A DNA stretch of 64,000 bases from positions 1 through 64,000 of the forward strand of contig CAJTSF010000006.1 of NCBI GenBank assembly GCA_910578985.1, written 5' to 3'. Positions 1 to 9,310 of this stretch are shown here, in pieces (the stretch's first letter is position 1; each line of letters begins with the position of its first letter). The notes under the pieces are model-generated. The model was not told where the DNA came from. It did not search any database and was given only the letters and a program-made list of their open reading frames with translations. The stretch comes from an uncultured Odoribacter sp. GTDB lineage: Bacteria > Bacteroidota > Bacteroidia > Bacteroidales > Marinifilaceae. Position numbers and translations under genes: made by a program.

Positions 1-9
1 ATTTATTGC

Positions 10-393
10 TTGAAGATAGAGGTGAATATCCCGGGACAGATGCAGTTGTTGGATATGATTCTGGGAGTGGAGCACGATATGGAGGAGGCTCATACGTGGG
101 TGCTGACCATGGATTATGACAAAGGATTCGGCGACCTGCCCATCTTTTATATCACCAACTTTTTGGATATTCTGAAAAACAAGTATGCCGATTTGGAGCG
201 GATAGGCATCCGGCGGGATATGATCAGCATCTGGCGCTGTACGAGCCAGCCGGGAGAGGTGTACATGGAATACTGGCCCGAAGAGATGAGCCTGATGGCA
301 TCGGAAGGCATCAAGTTCCGCATCCTCTGTCGTGTGGATGCAGAGGAGGGAATGGAACCCCTGATCTTGCCGTACGAGGGGTTCCGGTGTTAA
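10..393 (+). CDS. Hypothetical protein, possibly 5'-truncated
   Basis: I do not recognise this 127-residue acidic protein. The reading frame stays open to the left edge of the window and the only early start is a TTG at base 10, so the true start may lie outside. There is no signal peptide or membrane segment in the visible part. The protein is rich in W, Y, M and acidic residues (for example EYWPEEMSLMASEG), as in small cytosolic proteins. It ends 14 nt before the ECF sigma gene, so the two could be co-transcribed, but nothing else links it to the uptake locus. Confidence 0.5.
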   Translation: MKIEVNIPGQMQLLDMILGVEHDMEEAHTWVLTMDYDKGFGDLPIFYITNFLDILKNKYADLERIGIRRDMISIWRCTSQPGEVYMEYWPEEMSLMASEGIKFRILCRVDAEEGMEPLILPYEGFRC

Positions 394-407
394 AATGAGC
401 CCATATT

Positions 408-965
408 ATGAGTGAAGAAACGCAAGACCGATTTTTCGCTTTTCAACGAGGCGATGAACATGCTTTTCGTGCATATTACGAGAAATATTATCACGCATTA
501 TGTTTGTGGGTGTTGCGTATGATAAAAAATGAAACCTTTATGCACGATATGGTGCAGGAGGCTTTTATCAGTTTGTGGAAAGCAAGAGAGACCATAGAGT
601 CGGAACTGCATTTGAAAATGTTCCTGTATCAGGCTGTGCGCCACCGTTGTTTGAATTATTTGAAAAATAAGCAGATTGAGGATCGTTGCAAGCGGGAATA
701 TCTGGCTTTACAGGAAGAAGCTTATTTTGAGCAAATCGTGTTGGAGGAAGAGGTTTATCGGTTGGTTATTCAAGAAATACAGGCTTTGCCGGAGGAACAG
801 CGGAAAGTGATAGAATTGCATTTGGGAGGAAAGAATAATATAGAGATTGCCCAATTGCTTTGTATTTCTGTCAATACGGTAAAAACTCATAAAGCAAGGG
901 CAAGAAAAACTTTGAAGAATAAATTGGGAGACTTGTTGATAGTCACTATGTTGCTTGGGCTTTAG
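408..965 (+). CDS. ECF RNA polymerase sigma factor (Bacteroidetes FecI-like), locus 1
   Basis: 185-residue sigma-70 family factor. Region 2 is at about residues 10-80 (DMVQEAFISLWKAR is the typical 2.2-2.4 signature). Region 4 is at about 125-175 with the helix-turn-helix NIEIAQLLCISVNTVKTHKA. In the family, such factors are held by a FecR anti-sigma protein until a SusC/FecA-type transporter signals that ligand is bound. The FecR gene follows at 1080. A hairpin plus T-run (996-1029) separates sigma from FecR, so the two may be separate transcripts. The ATG at 408 fits the start of region 2. Confidence 0.93.
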   Translation: MSEETQDRFFAFQRGDEHAFRAYYEKYYHALCLWVLRMIKNETFMHDMVQEAFISLWKARETIESELHLKMFLYQAVRHRCLNYLKNKQIEDRCKREYLALQEEAYFEQIVLEEEVYRLVIQEIQALPEEQRKVIELHLGGKNNIEIAQLLCISVNTVKTHKARARKTLKNKLGDLLIVTMLLGL

Positions 966-995
966 TATCACTGTATTATTTCATTTTTAGGGCAA

Positions 996-1029
996 GGGGA
1001 TAAAAATATTATTTTTTATCCTCTCTTTT
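996..1029 (+). terminator. Putative intrinsic terminator between sigma and FecR
   Basis: GGGATAAAAA pairs with TTTTTATCCT across a six-base loop and is followed by CTCTTTTTG. It sits 30 nt after the sigma stop and about 50 nt before FecR. The stem is AT-rich, so strength is uncertain. Confidence 0.55.
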
Positions 1030-1079
1030 TGTCATCCTCTCGTCAGTCTGCATTGTATTATTAACAAAATAGCATAAAA

Positions 1080-2255
1080 ATGGAAATGGAGTACATCAAT
1101 CGTAAAATATTTTTGTTGAAAACAGCATTGGAAGGGGCATTGACTGAACAGGAGAGGAAAGAACTGAATGTTTGGCTAAATGAGAGCGAAGAACACCGAA
1201 AGCTATATGAAAGACTACAGCAAAAATCGTTGTTATCTGCCAAATGGAAATATTATAGGGAGGCAGATAGTACAAAGGATTGGCAAGTTATCCAGCGTGC
1301 TCTTGTTTTTCGGAAGAAGAGTGTTTGGATGCGGAGCATGAAATATGCCGCTGCGATAAGTGCCGTACTGATAGGTGCCGCTTTGTTTTTATATCGGGAA
1401 ACCCATGTTGTGTCGTCTTCTATGACAGGAGTTGTCATAATGGATACAATACGTCCGGGGTATCGACATGCCTATATGGAGTTGGCTACAGGGGAGCGCT
1501 TTGCTCTTGGAAAGAATGGGAAGGATTGGGTAAGAAATATAGAGAAGAGTGTTATTCGTGAGGGGGAGGAAGGGTTGATTATCGAAGAGATTGATTCATT
1601 GAATGACGGGAAAACGGAAATCGAGTATGGTAAGGTGGTAGTTCCGAGGGGCGGGGAATTTCAATTGCAATTGGCAGATGGTACCAAAGTTTGGATGAAT
1701 TCAGAATCTAAATTGGAATTTCCTTTGGCGTTTGCGGGAGCAGAACGTTTAATAAGGCTTCAGGGAGAGGCTTATTTTGAGGTGAAACATGATGTGAAGC
1801 GACCTTTCCGGATTGAAACGACAGAAGGGGAGATTGTGGTATTGGGGACTTCGTTCAATGTTCAGCAATACGGTCATGATATGCGTACTACTTTGGTTGA
1901 TGGATCAGTGGCGTTGAAAGTGGAAGGATGCGATTACCGTTTAAGACCCGGAGAGGAGGCTAAGGTGTATGCCGGCAAGGTATCCATTGAGACATTGCCG
2001 GATGTATACGAACGGATAGCTTGGAAAGACGGAAAGTTCGTTTTTCGGGAAAAGCGTTTGGAAGAAGTCATGAGTATTTTGGAGCGTTGGTATAATGTGG
2101 AAGTCGTCTATCAGGATGATGATGTAAAATCGCTTCATTTTACCGGAAATATTTTGCGCCATTCGACCATCCAAGAGGTTTTAAAATTTTTAGAGCGGAC
2201 GCGTTTGGTAGGTTTCCGCGTCACGGATCGGAAAGTGTTTGTTTTTGCCCAATAG
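1080..2255 (+). CDS. FecR family anti-sigma factor, locus 1
   Basis: 391-residue inner-membrane anti-sigma/signal transducer. A short cytosolic N-terminal part (about 1-80) would bind the sigma factor. One membrane segment lies near residues 85-105 (AAAISAVLIGAALFLY). The periplasmic FecR domain holds the family signature around LADGTKVWMNSESKLEFP and LQGEAYFEV (about 195-260). A DUF4974-like C-terminal domain (about 320-391) probably meets the STN domain of SusC. The SusC gene begins 39 nt downstream. An in-frame ATG two codons later is an equally good start. Confidence 0.92.
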   Translation: MEMEYINRKIFLLKTALEGALTEQERKELNVWLNESEEHRKLYERLQQKSLLSAKWKYYREADSTKDWQVIQRALVFRKKSVWMRSMKYAAAISAVLIGAALFLYRETHVVSSSMTGVVIMDTIRPGYRHAYMELATGERFALGKNGKDWVRNIEKSVIREGEEGLIIEEIDSLNDGKTEIEYGKVVVPRGGEFQLQLADGTKVWMNSESKLEFPLAFAGAERLIRLQGEAYFEVKHDVKRPFRIETTEGEIVVLGTSFNVQQYGHDMRTTLVDGSVALKVEGCDYRLRPGEEAKVYAGKVSIETLPDVYERIAWKDGKFVFREKRLEEVMSILERWYNVEVVYQDDDVKSLHFTGNILRHSTIQEVLKFLERTRLVGFRVTDRKVFVFAQ

Positions 2256-2294
2256 GGTTATGTTGTTTATATATTTAATAATTAAAGGTAAGTT

Positions 2295-5200
2295 ATGAAA
2301 GAAAATCGTAAAAGATGGTTATTGGCATTGCTTTTATGCTATGTCGGCGTTTTTCAACTATCTGCTATGACGTATGCGCAGACCGGGACAGTGAGTATCC
2401 GTGTCAGGGAGGCGTCTGTGGTAGATGTCTTACAGATGATTGAGGCGCAAAGTGAGTACACGTTCATTTATAATAATGAACAGATGAACCGTTTATATCC
2501 TGTGACACTGGATGTGAAGGACGGTGAAATCACGGGAGTGTTGGATGAGTGTCTGAAAGGTAGTGAATTGGGGTATGAATTTGTGGATAAGGTGATTGTA
2601 ATTAATTGCCGGATGCAAGTTGTCCAGGAAAAAATGGTAGTGGAAGGTATCGTAAAGGATAAGCAGGGGAGTCCTTTACCCGGAGTGTCTGTATTTGTCA
2701 AGGGGACTACGGTGGGGATTTCTACCGATGTGGAAGGAAACTTTAAAATGGAATTGCCTAAGATGGGAAATGTCGTATTGGTATTTTCTTTTGTAGGAAT
2801 GAAGTCGCAGGAAGTTGCCTATACCGGACAAAAAATTATAGAGGTTGTATTAGAAGAGGAGGCGGCTGAAATCGATGAGGTTGTCGTGAACGGTTATTTT
2901 ACTAAAAGCAAGGATAGTTTTACAGGAACGGCGGTTGTGGTAACGAAAGACGAATTATCTAAAGTGGCATCCAATAATTTGATTAGTGCATTACAGGTGT
3001 TTGATCCTTCGTTCCGTTTGCAGGAAAATATAGAGATGGGTTCCAATCCCAATAATTTGCCGGATTTCCGTATTCGTGGTAATTCGGGCTTCGGTGCTGA
3101 AGGATTGTCGGAATCCCGCTTGCGCAATGACCCGAACCTGCCGACTTTTATCCTTGACGGCTATGAAGTGGATGTGGAGAAAATTTTCGACTTGAATATC
3201 GATCGCATTGAAAGCGTAACTATTCTGAAAGACGCTTCGGCTACTGCAATCTATGGTTCGCGTGCCGCTAATGGAGTGGTTGTTGTAACTACCAAAGCTC
3301 CGGAACCTGGTGAATTGAAGGTGTCTTATAACCTGAACCTGGCTTTCACCGCACCAGACCTGTCCGACTATAACCTGTTGGATGCCGCCGGGAAACTGGA
3401 AGCGGAGCGTCTGGCGGGGTACTATACCTCGGATTACGTGGGCACGCAGCAGCAGTTGGACAAAGATTATGCCTACCGCTTGGCGAATGTGAAACGGGGC
3501 GTGGACACTTATTGGCTTTCGCAACCGTTGTGCACGGCTGTCGGGCACAAGCATTCCTTGTACATTGAAGGGGGCGACAGGAGCGTGCGCTATGGTATCG
3601 ATGCCAGCTACCAGGGCAATCCCGGCGTGATGAAGAAGTCGAAACGTGACCGTATGGGCTTGGGTTTCCTGTTGTCTTACAATTATAAGAATAAATTATT
3701 GTTCCGAAATAAACTCTCTGTGGATAAAGTAAATGCAAAAGAATCTCCTTACGGTTCTTTCTCGGAATTTACGAAAGCGAATCCCTATTTTCCGGTGCAT
3801 GATGAAAAAGGAAATCTGATTAAGGAGTATCCGCAGTATATTACTGCCTCCTATCGCCATTTGAATCCGTTGTATGAAGGCACTTTGAACCATCGGGATG
3901 ATCGCCAATACACAGAATGGACGGATAATTTCGACTTCGATTGGTTTATCAGCGATAACTTCCGTTTGAAAGGTCGGGTATCTTACTCGGAGATGTTCGA
4001 CAAACAGGAGAAGTTCACCGACCCGGCCTCCAACCGTTATGAAGGCTACGATTACCAAGAAGGTGAAGGTGTCTTGAAGAAAGGTGAAGCCTGGAATTTC
4101 GACGAGAAGAGTTCCAAACTGGATGCCAACCTCGTCCTGACCTACAACCAGCAATTGGGCAAACACTATTTGAACGGTGCTTGGGGCGGCAATCTGATTC
4201 AAAGCAAATATGCCAATGAATCATATTATGTTATCGGTTTCCCGACAGGGAATATGGATTACGTTTCTTTTGGCAAGGAGTTCAAGGATTTGGCACCTGC
4301 AGGCAGCGAGGGGGTGTCCCGCCTGGCAGGTATGTTCTTAAATTTGAACTACACTTACAATAACAAATACCTCTTTGATCTGTCGGGACGCATAGACGGT
4401 TCTTCGCAATTCGGCAGCGAGAAACGCTATGCCCCTTTCTGGGCGGCGGGCATCGGTTGGAACATCCACAACGAGAAATTCTTCGAAGGAGCGAAGAGTG
4501 TGGTGAACCATTTGAAAATCAGCGCCAACGCCGGACAGACGGGGAAAGCCTCTTTCTCCGCCTATGAGGCACAGAATGTTTTCGAATACTACAAGGGGCA
4601 ATGGTATGCCGGCGGTTTGGGAGCCAGCGTCGTGGCCTTGGGCAACCCCGATTTGGAATGGGAAAAGACCAACAGCTACGATTTCAATTTTGAGATCCAG
4701 TTCCTCAACGGCTTAATCAGCGCGAATGCCAACTACTACCTGAAGCAGACCAAAGACCTGCTGACGGACATCAGCCTCCCGCTTTCCAATGGCTTCGAGA
4801 CCTACCGCGAAAATATGGGACAATTGGATAACCGCGGTTTCGAATTCTCCCTGCGCGGTTTTGCCTGCCGGAGGAATGACTTGGTGGTGAGCCTTTTTGC
4901 TACCATGGCACGCAACATTAATGAAATCAAGAAGATTTCCAACTCCTTGAAGTCGCAGAACGACCTCATCGACAAGGAACAGGACGCAGACATGCAGGAG
5001 AACAAGACTTCTGCCAAACCGCGCGTGCAATTCAAAGAGGGGGAATCCACCACCGCCATCTACGCCGTGCGTTCCTTGGGCATTAATCCTGCCAACGGGC
5101 GCGAGGTGTTCCTGGATCGCTTCGGGAACATGACCTACAAATGGAGCGCCGCCGATAAAGTGGCTTGCGGTGACACGGAGCCCAAGTTCTCCGGTTCCTT

Positions 5201-5630
5201 TGGCGCCAATGCTGACTGGAAAGGGTTTAACCTGAATGTGAGCTTCCTCTACCAGTTCGGCGGGCAGGTGTACAACCAGACTTTGGTAGACCGCGTCGAG
5301 GATGCCAATATCGTGTACAACGTAGATCGCCGCGTGCTGGAAGAACGTTGGAAGCAACCGGGCGATCGCACTTTCTACAAGGATATTGCCAGTCGGGAGC
5401 GCACGCAACTGACTTCCCGCATGGTGCAGGACGAAAATGTGTTGCAAATGAAATCCCTGAGCTTCTCCTATACCTTTCCGCAGTCGATGACCCGTAAGTG
5501 GCACATGGATCGTTTGAAATTGATTTTCCTGATGGAGGACGTTTTCCGCGTTTCCAACATCAAGCGTGAGCGCGGCTTGGATTATCCGTTTGCCAGGGCT
5601 TTCAATTTCGGTCTGCAAGTTCAATTTTAA
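2295..5630 (+). CDS. SusC/RagA family TonB-dependent transporter with STN domain, locus 1
   Basis: 1111-residue outer-membrane transporter. A signal peptide ends near residue 29. An STN signalling domain follows (about 30-100), then a carboxypeptidase-regulatory-like domain (about 115-200; KDKQGSPLPGVSVFVKGT). A TonB-box-like stretch (EIDEVVVNGYF) and the plug come next, with the SusC signature IESVTILKDASATAIYGSRA near residue 310. The rest is a beta-barrel ending in an aromatic residue (QVQF). The STN domain plus adjacent FecR and ECF sigma show a FecA-type trans-envelope signalling system. The SusD gene is 14 nt downstream. The substrate cannot be read from sequence; no glycosidase is encoded nearby. 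Confidence 0.95.
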   Translation: MKENRKRWLLALLLCYVGVFQLSAMTYAQTGTVSIRVREASVVDVLQMIEAQSEYTFIYNNEQMNRLYPVTLDVKDGEITGVLDECLKGSELGYEFVDKVIVINCRMQVVQEKMVVEGIVKDKQGSPLPGVSVFVKGTTVGISTDVEGNFKMELPKMGNVVLVFSFVGMKSQEVAYTGQKIIEVVLEEEAAEIDEVVVNGYFTKSKDSFTGTAVVVTKDELSKVASNNLISALQVFDPSFRLQENIEMGSNPNNLPDFRIRGNSGFGAEGLSESRLRNDPNLPTFILDGYEVDVEKIFDLNIDRIESVTILKDASATAIYGSRAANGVVVVTTKAPEPGELKVSYNLNLAFTAPDLSDYNLLDAAGKLEAERLAGYYTSDYVGTQQQLDKDYAYRLANVKRGVDTYWLSQPLCTAVGHKHSLYIEGGDRSVRYGIDASYQGNPGVMKKSKRDRMGLGFLLSYNYKNKLLFRNKLSVDKVNAKESPYGSFSEFTKANPYFPVHDEKGNLIKEYPQYITASYRHLNPLYEGTLNHRDDRQYTEWTDNFDFDWFISDNFRLKGRVSYSEMFDKQEKFTDPASNRYEGYDYQEGEGVLKKGEAWNFDEKSSKLDANLVLTYNQQLGKHYLNGAWGGNLIQSKYANESYYVIGFPTGNMDYVSFGKEFKDLAPAGSEGVSRLAGMFLNLNYTYNNKYLFDLSGRIDGSSQFGSEKRYAPFWAAGIGWNIHNEKFFEGAKSVVNHLKISANAGQTGKASFSAYEAQNVFEYYKGQWYAGGLGASVVALGNPDLEWEKTNSYDFNFEIQFLNGLISANANYYLKQTKDLLTDISLPLSNGFETYRENMGQLDNRGFEFSLRGFACRRNDLVVSLFATMARNINEIKKISNSLKSQNDLIDKEQDADMQENKTSAKPRVQFKEGESTTAIYAVRSLGINPANGREVFLDRFGNMTYKWSAADKVACGDTEPKFSGSFGANADWKGFNLNVSFLYQFGGQVYNQTLVDRVEDANIVYNVDRRVLEERWKQPGDRTFYKDIASRERTQLTSRMVQDENVLQMKSLSFSYTFPQSMTRKWHMDRLKLIFLMEDVFRVSNIKRERGLDYPFARAFNFGLQVQF

Positions 5631-5644
5631 ATCAATGAAGAGCT

Positions 5645-7093
5645 ATGAAAATAAAGATATTATCTAAAATAATGGTGGGTGCCGTCCTGCTGACCAGTTG
5701 CAACAACTGGCTGGACGTCACGCCGCAGGCACAGGTGAATGCTGACAAATTGTTTTCCACGCCGGCAGGGTTTGAAAATGCATTGTTGGGTATCTATACC
5801 TCGATGACCAACGAAGCCACTTATGGCAAAAACATGACTTGGGGCTTCATGGACGTATTGGCGCAATATTACACGGTGTACAAAAATTCCAACCACGCTT
5901 ATTATGATGCTGCGCAGTATAATTATGAGAGCGGCAGTTCCATAGACGCCATCCGGAACATGTGGCTCTATTCTTACCGCAGCATCGCCAACTGCAATGT
6001 CCTGTTGGAATACCTCGAAAAGAAAGATCCTGGCTTTTTCCAGGACAACCAATTCGAACGGCTGAAAGCCGAAGCGCTGGCTCTGCGTGCCTATCTGCAT
6101 TTCGATCTGCTGCGTGCCTTTGCCCCCTCGTGGAAGGACAACAAAGGGGGGATGAGCATCCCGTATGCCGACAGTTTTTCAAACAAGATTCACAAGCAGT
6201 TGTCCACCCAAGAAGTGGTGAGCCGCATTTTGGAAGATTTGGAAATCGCACGGGATATGCTGAAAGACCTAGATCCTGTTCGTACGGAACAGTATAAGGA
6301 TTCTTATTACCATTACCAGATTTTCGGAACCTATCCTACGGCTTGGGATTACCGCGCCTACCACATGAACTATTGGGCCATCACCGGGTTGATGGCAAGG
6401 GTATATAACTACATGGGCGATAAAGAGGCGTATACGTATGCCAAGGAAATCATCGATGCCGCGCATGACGGGTATTTCACGTTTACCTCTGAATCTGATT
6501 TGAGCGGAACACTGAAGGAGGTAGATGTAGTCATGAAAAACGAAATACTCTTTGCCTTGAATTTCTCGGGGGTACATAAAATATTTTATTCGAGTGAGGC
6601 GGTTGCTGCTTCCCGCTTTGAAATCAACGAAGTGAATGCCTTGTTCCCCGAACCGAACGATTTGCGGAAACTTTTGACGGGCACTGCCTCCACCAGCGGG
6701 AAAACCGTTTCATACAAATTTGCCGACATTAAGTCGGAGCATGGCGGCAAAATTCCCATGATTCGCATGTCCGAAATGTATCTGATTGCGGCGGAGAGGC
6801 TTTACGAAGAGAACCCGACCGGAGCCTTTGAAATTTTGGGCGAACTGCAGGAAATGCGCGGTGTCACCGTAACGGAGAGCGTGGCGTCCTACGATCAATT
6901 GCTCACCATACTTACTGGTGAAGCTCGGCGGGAATTTCTCAGTGAAGGGCAGATGTTCTATTGGTACAAACGTTTGGGACGTCCGGTGGACAGAGGAGCC
7001 GGTAGTGTGACACTCACCAAACAGAACTTCAGTGTGCCTATGCCGTCGGCGGAAATCGAATTCGGCGGACGGGTGGAAGAGTATTTAAAATAA
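5645..7093 (+). CDS. SusD/RagB family nutrient-binding outer-membrane lipoprotein, locus 1
   Basis: 482 residues with a lipobox at Cys19 (VLLTSC), so a lipoprotein. It has the SusD N-terminal pattern NWLDVTPQ..., a TPR-like helical core (EALALRAYLHFDLLRAFAP near residue 140) and the C-terminal RMSEMYLIAAERLY and GEARREFLSEGQMFYWYKRLG motifs. It forms the lid of the SusC barrel and captures ligand at the cell surface. Its stop codon overlaps the ATG of the next gene. Confidence 0.94.
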   Translation: MKIKILSKIMVGAVLLTSCNNWLDVTPQAQVNADKLFSTPAGFENALLGIYTSMTNEATYGKNMTWGFMDVLAQYYTVYKNSNHAYYDAAQYNYESGSSIDAIRNMWLYSYRSIANCNVLLEYLEKKDPGFFQDNQFERLKAEALALRAYLHFDLLRAFAPSWKDNKGGMSIPYADSFSNKIHKQLSTQEVVSRILEDLEIARDMLKDLDPVRTEQYKDSYYHYQIFGTYPTAWDYRAYHMNYWAITGLMARVYNYMGDKEAYTYAKEIIDAAHDGYFTFTSESDLSGTLKEVDVVMKNEILFALNFSGVHKIFYSSEAVAASRFEINEVNALFPEPNDLRKLLTGTASTSGKTVSYKFADIKSEHGGKIPMIRMSEMYLIAAERLYEENPTGAFEILGELQEMRGVTVTESVASYDQLLTILTGEARREFLSEGQMFYWYKRLGRPVDRGAGSVTLTKQNFSVPMPSAEIEFGGRVEEYLK

Positions 7094-7812
7094 TGGACAT
7101 TAAATCAAAAGACATGAAACATTTTTGGATGATATGCCTCGGAGGATTGTTGGGACTGGCAGCCTGCTCCGAAGACAAACTGACCGGTTATTCCGGTGAC
7201 AGCTACATTTACTTTGCCAAGGAATCCTGCGACAGCACTGTCTTCTCTTTTGCCTACGACAAAAACCTGACGGAAGGGGATTTGAGTCTGAAACTGAATA
7301 TGGTCTCCGTATTGGAATCCCGCGAACGCACCTTTGCCGTCCGTTTCCTGCCGAAAGAGAGCACTGCCAAGGAGGGAGTACACTTTGAGTTGAATGCTGC
7401 CGAACAAACCGTAGCTGCCAACGACAGTGTAGGTTATATGCACCTGAACATCAAGAAAGGCGATTTGCATGAGAACACGGTGACCGCCGTATTCGAATTG
7501 ATGGAATCCGACGATTTTAAAGTCGGTTTGCCTGCCCATACGAAGGCACGGGTCATCATTTCCGACAAATTAAGCCAACCTGATTGGTGGGACAATTGGC
7601 ATGAGACAAGCGGTTTGGGGGCATATACCGACTTAAAATACGCAGCTTTCATTGAAGAAATGGGGGTACATGACCTGACAATGGAAAAAGACGGCGGAAC
7701 ATTAACCTATTCGGAAGTACGTTCTTTAATTCTCCGTTTTAAGCGTATTTTGGGAAAGAATCCCCGACCGGATAAAGATGGTTCGACAATGTCGGTGGCA
7801 ATGAATGGTTAA
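7093..7812 (+). CDS. DUF4843 family lipoprotein, locus 1
   Basis: 239 residues from the overlapping ATG. A second ATG at 7114 gives a cleaner lipoprotein signal (MKHFWMICLGGLLGLAAC, Cys18), so the real start may be there. The body has the DUF4843 pattern: SYIYFAKE strand, a beta-sandwich resembling a Calx-beta-like fold, then DWWDNWHETSGLGAYTDLKYAAFIEEMG. Such proteins follow SusCD pairs that also encode PKD-like lipoproteins, and they probably sit at the surface as accessory binding proteins. The paralogue in locus 2 is at 54487-55281. The function is inferred only from context. Confidence 0.8.
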   Translation: MDIKSKDMKHFWMICLGGLLGLAACSEDKLTGYSGDSYIYFAKESCDSTVFSFAYDKNLTEGDLSLKLNMVSVLESRERTFAVRFLPKESTAKEGVHFELNAAEQTVAANDSVGYMHLNIKKGDLHENTVTAVFELMESDDFKVGLPAHTKARVIISDKLSQPDWWDNWHETSGLGAYTDLKYAAFIEEMGVHDLTMEKDGGTLTYSEVRSLILRFKRILGKNPRPDKDGSTMSVAMNG

Positions 7813-7833
7813 CTTATCAAAATCAAGAACACG

Positions 7834-9300
7834 ATGAAAAATCATATATTTACGCTCTTGCTGATATGGATATTTTCGGCAGGTTGTTACAAAGACAAAG
7901 GCAATTACGAGTACACCACATTACCGGAGGTTATCGTGACCGGTTTGAAAGAGGGACAGAAGTTCACCGCTTATGTGGGTGAACCTTTCCGCATCCCGGT
8001 TACGGTGGAGGTTAAAAACGGCGATTTGGCAGACTTTTCTTACGAATGGAAAATAGAAAAGGAAGTGGTATCTACCAAGAAAGATTTGGATATCATGGTT
8101 AATAAATCGGCTCGTTATGCACAGTTGGATGTGATTCACAATAATACGGGTGTGCGCCACGTTACTTTTTTCGAAATCACCGTTTCATCGCCCTTCCAAT
8201 ATGGCTGGATGATATTGTCCGATTTAGGCGACAAATCGCAATTGTGTTTTTTAAGAGAGGATAATGTATTTGTTGAGAATGCTTATCACCTGCAAAATAA
8301 CGAGTATCTTGGCGCTGGAGCGTATGCGTTATGCGAACATTTCTTGCCGTGGTCTTCCGAAATCGGTCAGGTCTTCATCGCCTGCCAGCAAGGTCCCGGC
8401 TACTCGGTGGAAATCGACGGCAATACATTGCAAAAGATGGTATATACCAACCAGGAATTCGTAGACGGGGTGCCGGCCGATTTCCTGCCACAAAGCATGA
8501 ATTGCGTGATGAATTGGGATTACCTGATTAATAATGGGAAACTGTACACCCGCGAACAACCCAATGGTGTGGATGCCTTGTACCAGGAAGGTTCTTTCCT
8601 TAATTTCCCGGTTGCGGGCGATTATGAATTGCTGCCTTGGACCATGATGGGGAATCTTGTTTTCAATTCCGATGTATTGGCTTTTGACAAAAAAACATGC
8701 AGTTACGTACTCTTGAGAAACGGCGAAATGAAAACATTCGACACCTCCCGCGATGAAACGAAAGCATTCAATCCTTCCAATATGGGGAAAATGTTGTTGG
8801 GAGGGGGCGTTTGCAGTAGTGCATCCAATCGGGATGATTTTGTGACTTTCTTGAAGGATATGAATACGGGAAAAATATATGTGCAGAAATTCTTTTTCTC
8901 TGGGTGGAATAATCGTAGTTTTTATACCGAATCGGAAGTCGAGTTTCCGGAATCCGATTTAATCGATGAGGATACGAAGTTTGCCGTCTGCACTGGACGC
9001 AATTATGCTTATTTCACGAATGGGAAGGTGCTTTATGTGTACAACTATGCAGAAAACATTGTAGAGCCTTTGCGAACTGATTTTCCCACTGTTATCCGGG
9101 AAATAGCCATCAGCCGTGCCAATCCGGAGCGCCTGGCGATTGCCTTTGAAAATGCAGAGGATGCCTCCAAAAGCGATTTTATGGTATTGGATGTTTCCGT
9201 TGTCGGCAAAGGTAAAGTCATCGAAGGCACCGAAGTGAAAGGGAAATGCGGGCGTGTCGTGGATATTATTTATAAAATCGGAGACCAATGGAGTATATAA
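7834..9300 (+). CDS. PKD-like family lipoprotein, locus 1
   Basis: 488 residues with a lipoprotein signal at Cys18 (FSAGC). The N-terminal third is Ig/PKD-like (GEPFRIPVTVEVKNGDLADFSYEW). The remainder is rich in beta strands and looks like a propeller-type binding domain (SSPFQYGWMILSDLGDKSQL, then repeats of YFTNGKVLYVYNY type). It belongs to the PKD-like proteins found next to SusCD and DUF4843 genes. It is probably a surface ligand-binding component; no catalytic motif is seen. The homologue in locus 2 is at 53029-54465. Confidence 0.8.
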   Translation: MKNHIFTLLLIWIFSAGCYKDKGNYEYTTLPEVIVTGLKEGQKFTAYVGEPFRIPVTVEVKNGDLADFSYEWKIEKEVVSTKKDLDIMVNKSARYAQLDVIHNNTGVRHVTFFEITVSSPFQYGWMILSDLGDKSQLCFLREDNVFVENAYHLQNNEYLGAGAYALCEHFLPWSSEIGQVFIACQQGPGYSVEIDGNTLQKMVYTNQEFVDGVPADFLPQSMNCVMNWDYLINNGKLYTREQPNGVDALYQEGSFLNFPVAGDYELLPWTMMGNLVFNSDVLAFDKKTCSYVLLRNGEMKTFDTSRDETKAFNPSNMGKMLLGGGVCSSASNRDDFVTFLKDMNTGKIYVQKFFFSGWNNRSFYTESEVEFPESDLIDEDTKFAVCTGRNYAYFTNGKVLYVYNYAENIVEPLRTDFPTVIREIAISRANPERLAIAFENAEDASKSDFMVLDVSVVGKGKVIEGTEVKGKCGRVVDIIYKIGDQWSI

Positions 9301-9310
9301 CCTTTAATTT

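Noticed and set aside
2295..7093. Calling locus 1 a polysaccharide utilisation locus
   Set aside because: No glycoside hydrolase, lyase or sulfatase lies in the locus; the SusCD pair alone does not imply glycan cargo. The same applies to locus 2.
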